NCBI RefSeq assembly: GCF_024170005.1
Contig: NZ_JALJXJ010000009.1
Coordinates: 62,001 to 126,000 of the forward strand
Length of the DNA stretch: 64,000 bases
DNA from: Azospirillum lipoferum
GTDB lineage: Bacteria; Pseudomonadota; Alphaproteobacteria; Azospirillales; Azospirillaceae
Direction of reading: 5' to 3'
Positions 10,401-19,400 of the stretch are shown one piece after another. Both the position numbers and the translations under genes were made by a program. Every line of letters starts with the position of its first letter. Position 1 is the stretch's first letter. Below the pieces are notes generated by a model. That model was not told the origin of the DNA. It saw only the letters and a list, made by a program, of their open reading frames with translations, and made no database searches.

Positions 10401-13400
10401 GGTTCAGCGTGGCGCCGGTGGGCACGCCGCCGACCAGGATGCTGAGGCTTTCCGAACCGTCGCGGTCGGTCAGGGCGGCGACCACCGACAGTGGGATGGC
10501 GGTGTCCTCGCGCCCCACCGCGTCGGAGGCCGACAGCACCGGCGTGTCGGCGACGGCGTTGACGGTGACCGACAGCGATTGCTGCGCCGAGGTGGCGGTG
10601 GTCGCCCCCTCCACCGAGGTGGCGGTGATCTTCAGCGTCACCGTGCCGGAATAGTTCAGCGGCGGGGTGAAGGTCAGGCCGGTCAGCTGCGCCGGGGTCA
10701 GGGTCCAGCTGCCGTCGGCATTGTGGATGCCGGCGGACAGCGTCGCCCCCTCCGGCACGCCGGTGATGGTGATGTGGTCCAGCATCTCGCCCGTCAGGTC
10801 GGACAGGTGGGCGTCGATGGTCAGCGGGATGGCGCTGTCCTCGTTGCCCGTCGCCGCTGTGGGGATGACGATGGGAGCGTCGGCAACGCCGGTGACGGTC
10901 ACCGACAGGGTCGCCGGCGCGGAATCGGCGGTCGAGCCGTTATCCCGCTCCACCGAGGTCGCGACGACGCTGAGGGTGATGGTGCCGGAGAAGTCGTGCG
11001 GCGGGGTCAGGCGCAGGTTCGCGACATCGGCCGCGTTCACCTTCCAGATGGTGCTGCCGTCGCCCTGGGTGCTCAGCACGGTGCCGAGATTGAGGCTCGC
11101 CCCCGCCGGCACGCCGGAGATGGTGACGTAGCCGATGCTCTCCGACCCGTCGGTGTCGGTCAGGGCCGGGGTGATCGTCAGCGCGACCGAAGTATCCTCG
11201 TTCGTCGCGGCGGCGGCGGCGGTCACGGTCGGCGCATCGGCCACCGCATCCACCGTGATGGTGCCGGTCGCCGACTGGGTGCCGGTCACCGTGCCGGCGC
11301 TGGTGCTGTCCTTGGTGCCGACCGTCAGCGTGTAGGTGAGATCCGCGTCTGAGTTGTGGCTGGTGACGATCTTCAGTCCGGAGACTGTCCAGGTCCCCGC
11401 CGATCCGCCGACCGCCACCAGGGCGCTGGTCGGGATCGTCCAGCTGTAGGTGCCGGTCCCGCTGCGCGTCAGCTCCGTGCCGTTCAGGTAGAGCCTGGCG
11501 CCGGCAACATCCAGCTGCGAAGCCGACATGCTCAGAGTGACCGTCTCCACCGTCTCCGGGCTGGCGGCATCGACGTCGCTCAGCCTGATGGTCGGGGCGA
11601 TGGCGATGCCGCCGGCCGCGTCCTCGTCGCCGCGCGCGTTCAGCGTGGTCAGGGTGATGGCATCGGCGACCGGGGTCACCTGGATGGTCTGGATGGCGGT
11701 GGAGGTGCCGCCATAGCCATCGGTCACCGTGAAGGAGAAGGTCTCCGTCCCGCTGAAATCGGCGTCGGGCGTGTAGGTGAAGGTGCCGTCGGCATTCACC
11801 ACCAGGGTCCCGTGCGCCAGGCGCACCGGCTGGCCGTTCACGCCGGGCCCTTTGAAGGTCATCGTCTCGTCGGTGCGGAGGTTGACGGTGTCCTGGTCGG
11901 TGGCCGCCAGCCGGCCGGAGATGGCATTGTCTTCCGTGGTGGTGGTGGTCGCCGCGGTCGCCGTCGGGGCGTAGTTCAGCGCGGTGCGGACATCGACCGG
12001 CTGGCCGTCGACATACAGCTCCAGCTTCTCGAAATCCGCCAGCTTGATGCCCAGCGCCGCCAGGGTGGCGGCACCGGCGACGTCGGTGTCCCTGGTCGCG
12101 GCGTTGGGATCGGCCGCCGCCGTCTCGATCCGGTCACGCAGGGTGCGCAGGTCGGCCAGGATCGACGCGTTCGACAGCTGGGCACTGGTCAGCATCACCC
12201 GGAAGGTGTCGATGCCGGCATCGCCGTCCTGCTGCTCCGGAACGGACGAGCTGCCGCCATCGGTGCCGACGGTGAAGATCGACAGGTCGTCGCCGGTGCC
12301 CCCATGGATGGTATCGGTCCCGGCCCCGCCGGTGATGGTGTCCTTGCCGCCACCGCCGAGCAGGATGTTGGCCCCGCCGTCGCCGGTGATGACGTCGTCG
12401 AAGGCCGAGCCGGTGACGTTCTCCAGATTGCGCAGGGCATCGGTGCCTTCGCCGGTGGCGACGCCGGTCGCGAGGTTCGCATTCACCGCGGTCGCCGAAC
12501 CGGCGTAGGTGACGGTGTCGTTGTCGGTGCCGCCGTCCAGACTGTCGTCGCCGAGGCCGCCGGCCAGGGTGTCCTTGCCGGCGCCGCCGAAGATGGTGTC
12601 GTTGCCGGCGCCGCCGTCCAGGCTGTCATTGCCCTTCGGCGTGTTGGTGAAGCTGATGGTCAGCGTCTTGGCCGTGCTGTCGGCGGTGCTGCCATTCTCC
12701 CGCTCCTCCGACGTCGAGACGACGGTGAGGGTGATGGGGTGGGTGCTGTCGCCCTCGTTGGCGGTCAGCTTCAGGCCGGACAGCTGGGCCTGGGTCAGGG
12801 TCCAGCTGCCGTCGGCGTTCAGCGTGCCGGCGCTCAGCGTCGCCCCGGCCGGGACGCCGGTGATCGTCACCTTGGAGATGAATTCCGACCCGTCGGTGTC
12901 GGTCACCGCGGCGGTGATGGACAGGGCTTTGGTGAAGGTGCCGCTGCCGTCGCCATAGATCAGGTCGTCGCCGGCGCCACCCTGAATGGTGTCATTGCCG
13001 GCGCCGCCCGACAGCGTGTCGTTGCCGGCGGTCCCGGTCAGCGTGTCGTTCTGCCCGACGCCCAGATCGTAGGAGACGGCGGTGACGGAAACCGTCGGCT
13101 TGTCGGCCACCGCGATGACGGTGACGGCCAGCGTCGACTGCACCGAGACCGGGGACAGGCCGCGGTCGGTCGCGGTCGCGGTGACGGTCAGGGTGAAGTC
13201 GACGTCGCTGTCGGCCTTGGGCGTGATCTTCAGGCCGGACAGCTGGCCCTGGGTCAGGGTCCAGGTGGTGGTGCCGTTGCTTTCCGTGACATAGGTGCCG
13301 GCGCTGAGCGTCGCCCCGGCCGGAACGCCGGCGATCTTGATGCTCAGCGTCTCCGACCCGTCGGTGTCGGTCAGGGCCGAACGGATGTCCAGCGGGATGC

Positions 13401-16400
13401 CTGTATCCTCGTTGCCGGACGCGGCGGTGACGCTCAGCGTCGGGGTGTCCGTCACCGGATTGACCGTCACCACAAGAGACTTGGTCGTGGTCGCCTCCGC
13501 GGCGCTGCCATCCTTGGCAACGGCGGTCACCGACAGGGTGAAGTCGTCGTCGCTGTTCGACGGCGGTGTGATCTTCAGCCCGGCAAGCTGATCCGGATTG
13601 AGCGTGATCGAACCGTTGGTGACCGTCAGCGTGCCGTTCAGCGTGTTGGCGAGGATCGCCCCGCCAGGGATGCCGGTGATGCGGATCGTCAGCAGCTCCG
13701 ACCCGTCGGTGTCGGTCAGGGCCGGGGTGATGGTCAGCGGAATGGCGCTGTCTTCATTGCCGGTCGCCGCAGTGACGCTCAGCGTCGGCGCATCCGACAC
13801 CGGGTTGACGGTCACCGGCAGAGTCTGCGTCACCGAGACGGGGTCGGCGACGCCGTCCTTGGCCGTCGCCGTGACGGTCAGGGTAAAGTCGTCGTCGCTG
13901 TTCAACGGCGGCGTGATCTTGAGGCCGGCAAGCTGCTCCGGCGTCAGGGTGATCGAACCGTTGCTGATGGTCAGCGTGTTGCCCGCGGTATTGGTCAGCA
14001 CCGCACCGGTCGGGATGCCGCTGATGGTGATCGTCAGCGTTTCCGACCCATCGAGATCGGTCAGCGCCGGAGTGATCGTCAGCGGAATCGCAGTGTCTTC
14101 ATTGCCGGTGGGGGCGGAAACCGTCAGCGTCGGCGTGTCGGTGACCGGGTCGACCGTGACATGCAGGGTCTGCGTCGCCGTCGCGACCGGCACGTTGCGG
14201 TCCTGCGCGATCGCGGTGACCGTCAGATCGAAATCCACGTCGCTGTTCGACGGCGGCGTGATCTTCAGGCCGGCAAGCTGCTGCGGCGTCAGCGTCCAGG
14301 TCGTCGTACCGTTGGCTTCGGTGACCGACGTGCCGGCACTGAGCGTCGCCCCGGCGGGAACGCCGGAAATCCTGATGCTCAGCGTCTCCGACCCGTCGGT
14401 GTCGGTCAGCGCCGGGCTGATCGTCAGCGGGATGGCGGTGTCTTCGTCACCGCGGGCGGCGGACACGGACAGGGTCGGGGTATCCGACACCGGGTTGACG
14501 GTGATGACCAGAGGGGCGCTGACGCTGACCGGATCGGCGACACCGTCCTTGGCCGTCGCCGTGACGGTCAGGGTAAAGTCGTCGTCACTATTCAGCGGCG
14601 GCGTGATCTTCAGCCCCGCGAGTTGCGTCGGCGTCAGCGTGATGGAGCCGTTGCTGACCGTCAACGTGTCGCCGGCCGTATTGGCAAGAGTGGCACCGGT
14701 CGGAATCCCACTGATCGTGATGCTCAGCGTCTCCGACCCGTCCAGGTCGGTCAGGGCCGGGGTGATCGTCAGCGGAATGGCAGTGTCTTCGTTGCCAGTG
14801 GCAGCGGCGACCGACAGCGTCGGCGTATCGGTGACCGCGTCGACGGTAACGTGCAGGGTCTGCGTCGTGGTCGCGACCGGCGCATTGCGGTCCTGCGCGA
14901 TCGCGGTGACCGTCAGATCGAAATCCACGTCGCTGTTCGACGGCGGCGTGATCTTCAGGCCGGCAAGCTGCTGCGGCGTCAGCGTCCAGGTCGTCGTACC
15001 GTTGGCTTCGGTGACCGACGTGCCGGCACTGAGCGTCGCCCCGGCGGGAACGCCGGAAATCCTGATGCTCAGCGTCTCCGACCCGTCGGTGTCGGTCAGG
15101 GCCGGGCTGATCGTCAGCGGGATGGCGGTATCTTCGTCACCACGGGCGGCGGACACGGACAGGGTCGGGGTGTCGGTCACCGGATTGACCGTCACCGGCA
15201 GGGTCTGCGTCACCGAAACCGGGCTGGCGCTGCCGTCTTTGGCCGTGGCGGTGACGCTCAGGGTAAAGGTGCCGTCACTGTTCAGCGGCGGCGTGATCTT
15301 CAGACCGGCAAGCTGCCCCGGAGTCAGCGTGATCGAGCCGTTGTTGATCGCCAGCGTGTCGCCGGCCGTGTTGGTCAACACCGCACCGGTCGGGATGCCG
15401 CTGATGGTGATTGTCAGCGTCTCCGACCCATCGGTGTCGGTCAGGGCCGAACGGATGTCCAGTGGGATGCCTGTATCCTCGTTGCCGGACGCGGCGGTGA
15501 CGCTCAGCGTCGGGGTGTCCGTCACCGGATTGACCGTCACCACAAGAGACTTGGTCGTGGTCGCCTCCGCGGCGCTGCCATCCTTGGCGACGGCGGTCAC
15601 CGATAGGGTGAAGTCGTCGTCGCTGTTCGACGGCGGTGTGATCTTCAGACCGGCAAGCTGATCCGGATTGAGCGTGATCGAACCGTTGGTGACCGTCAAC
15701 GTGCCGTTCAGCGTGTTGGCGAGGATCGCCCCGCCAGGGATGCCGGTGATGCGGATCGTCAGCAGCTCCGACCCGTCGGTGTCGGTCAGGGCCGGGGTGA
15801 TGGTCAGCGGAATGGCGCTGTCTTCATTGCCGGTCGCCGCAGTGACGCTCAGCGTCGGCGCATCCGACACCGGGTTGACGGTCACCGGCAGAGTCTGCGT
15901 CACCGAGACGGGGTCGGCGACGCCGTCCTTGGCCGTCGCCGTGACGGTCAGGGTAAAGTCGTCGTCTCTGTTCAGCGGCGGCGTGATCTTCAGACCGGCA
16001 AGCTGCTCCGGCGTCAGCGTGATCGAACCGTTGCTGATGGTCAGCGTGTTGCCCGCGGTATTGGTCAGCACCGCACCGGTCGGGATGCCGCTGATGGTGA
16101 TCGTCAGCGTTTCCGACCCGTCGAGATCGGTCAGCGCCGGGGCGATCGTCAGCGGAATCGCAGTGTCTTCATTGCCGGTGACAGCGGAAACGGTCAGCGT
16201 CGGCGTGTCGGTGAGCGGATCGACCGTGACATGCAGGGTCTGCGTCGCCGTCGCGACCGGCGCGTTGCGGTCCTGCGCGATCGCGGTGACCGTCAGGTCG
16301 AAATCCACGTCGCTGTTCGACGGCGGCGTGATCTTCAGCCCGGCAAGCTGCTGCTGCGTCAGCGTCCAGGTCGTCGTACCGTTGGCTTCGGTGACCGACG

Positions 16401-19400
16401 TGCCGGCACTGAGCGTCGCCCCGGCGGGAACGCCGGAAATCCTGATGGTCAGCGTCTCCGACCCGTCGGTGTCGGTCAGCGCCGGGCTGATCGTCAGCGG
16501 GATGGCGGTGTCTTCGTCACCGCGGGCGGCGGACACGGACAGGGTCGGGGTATCCGACACCGGGTTGACCGTCACCGGCAGAGTCTGCGTCACCGAAACC
16601 GGGCTGGCGCTGCCATCCTTGGCCGTCGCCGTGACGGTCAGGGTAAAGTCGTCGTCTCTGTTCAGCGGCGGCGTGATCTTCAGACCGGCAAGCTGCTCCG
16701 GCGTCAGCGTGATCGAACCGTTGCTGATGGTCAGCGTGTTGCCCGCGGTATTGGTCAGCACCGCACCGGTCGGGATGCCGCTGATGGTGATCGTCAGCGT
16801 CTCCGACCCATCGAGATCGGTCAGCGCCGGAGTGATCGTCAGCGGAATCGCAGTGTCTTCATTGCCGGTGGGGGCGGAAACCGTCAGCGTCGGCGTGTCG
16901 GTGACCGGGTCGACCGTGACATGCAGAGTCTGCGTCGCCGTCGCGACCGGCGCGTTGCGGTCCTGCGCGATCGCGGTAACCGTCAGGTCGAAATCCACGT
17001 CGCTGTTGTGCGGCGGCGTGATCTTCAGACCGGCAAGCTGCTGCGGCGTCAGCGTCCAGGTCGTCGTACCGTTGGCTTCGGTGACCGAACTGCCGGCGCT
17101 GAGCGTCGCCCCGGCCGGCACGCCGGAAATCCTGATGGTCAGCGCCTCCGACCCGTCGGTGTCGGTCAGCGCCGGGCTGATGGTCAGCGGGATGGCGGTG
17201 TCTTCATCGCCGCGGGCGGCGGACACGGACAGGGTCGGGGTGTCGGACACCGGATTGACGACGACCAGCAGCGGCGCACTGGTGTTCGCCACGGCGGCGC
17301 TACCGTCCTTGGAGGTCGCGGTGATGGTCAGGGTGAAGTCGGCGTCGCTGTTCACCGGCGGCGTGATCTTCAAGCCGGCCAGTTGGCCCGGCGTCAGGGT
17401 GATCGAGCCGTTGCTGATGGTCAGCGTGTCGCCGGCCGTGTTGGCGAGAGTGGCGCCGGACGGAATCCCGGCAATGGTGACGGTCAGCACCTCCGACCCG
17501 TCGGTGTCGGTCAGCGCCGGGGTGATCGTCAGCGGGATGGCGCTGTCTTCGTTGCCGGTCGCCGCCTGAACGGTCAGCACGGGCGCATCCGACACCGCAC
17601 TGACGGTCACCGGCAGCGACTGCGTCACCGAAACAGGGACGGCGACACCATCCTTGGCAGTCGCCGTGACGGTTAGGGTGAAATCAGCATCGCTGTTCAG
17701 CGGCGGGGTGATCTTGAGGCCGGCAAGCTGATCCGGCGTCAGCGTGATCGAACCGTTGCTGATGGTCAGCGTGTTGCCGGCCGTATTGCTGAGGCCGGCG
17801 CCAGCCGGGATGCCGCTGATAGTGATCGTCAGCGTCTCCGACCCATCGAGATCGGTCAGCGCCGGAGTGATCGTCAGCGGAATCGCAGTGTCTTCATTGC
17901 CGGTGACAGCAGTAACGCTCAGCGTCGGCGTGTCGGTCACCGGATCGACCGTGACATGCAGGGTCTGCGTCGCCGTCGCGACCGGCGCGTTGCGGTCCTG
18001 CGCGATCGCGGTGACTGTCAGATCGAAATCCACGTCGCTGTTCGACGGCGGCGTGATCTTCAGGCCGGCAAGCTGCTGCGGCGTCAGGGTCCAGGTCGTC
18101 GTGCCGTTGGCTTCGGTGACCGACGTGCCGGCACTGAGCATCGCCCCCGCGGGAACGCCGGAAATACTGATGCTCAGAACTTCCGACCCGTCGGTGTCGG
18201 TCAGCGCCGGGCTGATGGTCAGCGGGATCGTGGTGTCCTCGTCGCCGCGCGCAGCGGTGACGGCAAGGGTGGGCGTGTCCGACACCGGATTGACCGTCAC
18301 CGCCAGTGGCGTGCTGACACTGACCAGAGCGGCTACGCCGTCCTTTGCGGTCGCGGTCACGGTCAGGGTGAAGTCGGCATCGCTGTTGGCCGGCGGAGTG
18401 ATCTTCAGGCCGGCAAGCTGCTCCGGCGTCAGCGTGATCGAGCCGTTACCGATCGTCAGCGTGTTGCCAGCCGCGTTGCCAAGAGTGGCGCCACTGGGAA
18501 TGCCGCTGATGGTAATCGTCAGCGCCTCCGACCCGTCCGTGTCGGTCAGCGCCGGAGTGATCGTCAGCGGGATGGCGCTGTCTTCGTTGCCGGTCGCCGC
18601 AGCGACACTCAGCGTCGGAGTGTCGGTCACCGGGTCCACGGTGACCGACAGGGGCACGCTGACGCTCACCGGAGCGGCGGTGCCGTCCTGAGCGGTCGCG
18701 GTGACGGTCAGGGTGAAGTCGACGTCGCTGTTGGTCGGCGGCGTGATGGTCAGACCGGCCAACTGATCCTTGGTCAGGGTCCAGGTGATGGTGCCGTCCG
18801 GTTGGGGAACGGAAGTGCCGGCGCTGAGCGTCGCCCCGGCGGGAACACCGGCGACGGTGATTGTCAGCGTCTCCGAGCCGTCGGCGTCGGTCAGAGCCGG
18901 AGTGATCGTCAGTGCAATGGCGGTGTCTTCACTCCCCCAGGCGGCGGACACGGACAGAGTCGGGGTGTCCGTCACCGGGCTGACGGTCACCGGCAGCGTC
19001 TGCGTCACGGAGACCGGATCGGCGACACCGTCCTTTGCCGTCGCCGTGACGGTCAGCGTGAAGTCCGCATCGCTGTTCGACGGCGGGGTGATCGCCAAGC
19101 CGGCCAGTTGGCCCGGCGTCAGGGTGATCGACCCGCCGGAAATGGTCAGGACCTCGCCCGCCGTGTTGGTCAGCACGGCACCGGTCGGGATGCCGGCGAT
19201 GGTGATCGTCAGTGTTTCCGAGCCGTCCAGATCCGTCAGGGCCGGCGTGATGGTCAGCGGAATGGCGCTGTCTTCGGTGCCGGTGGCCGCCGTGACGCTC
19301 AGCGTCGGCGTGTCGGTGACCGGGTTCACCGTGACCGCCAGGGGCGCGCTGACGCTGACCGGATCGGCACCGCCATCCCGGGCGGTGGCGGTGACGGTCA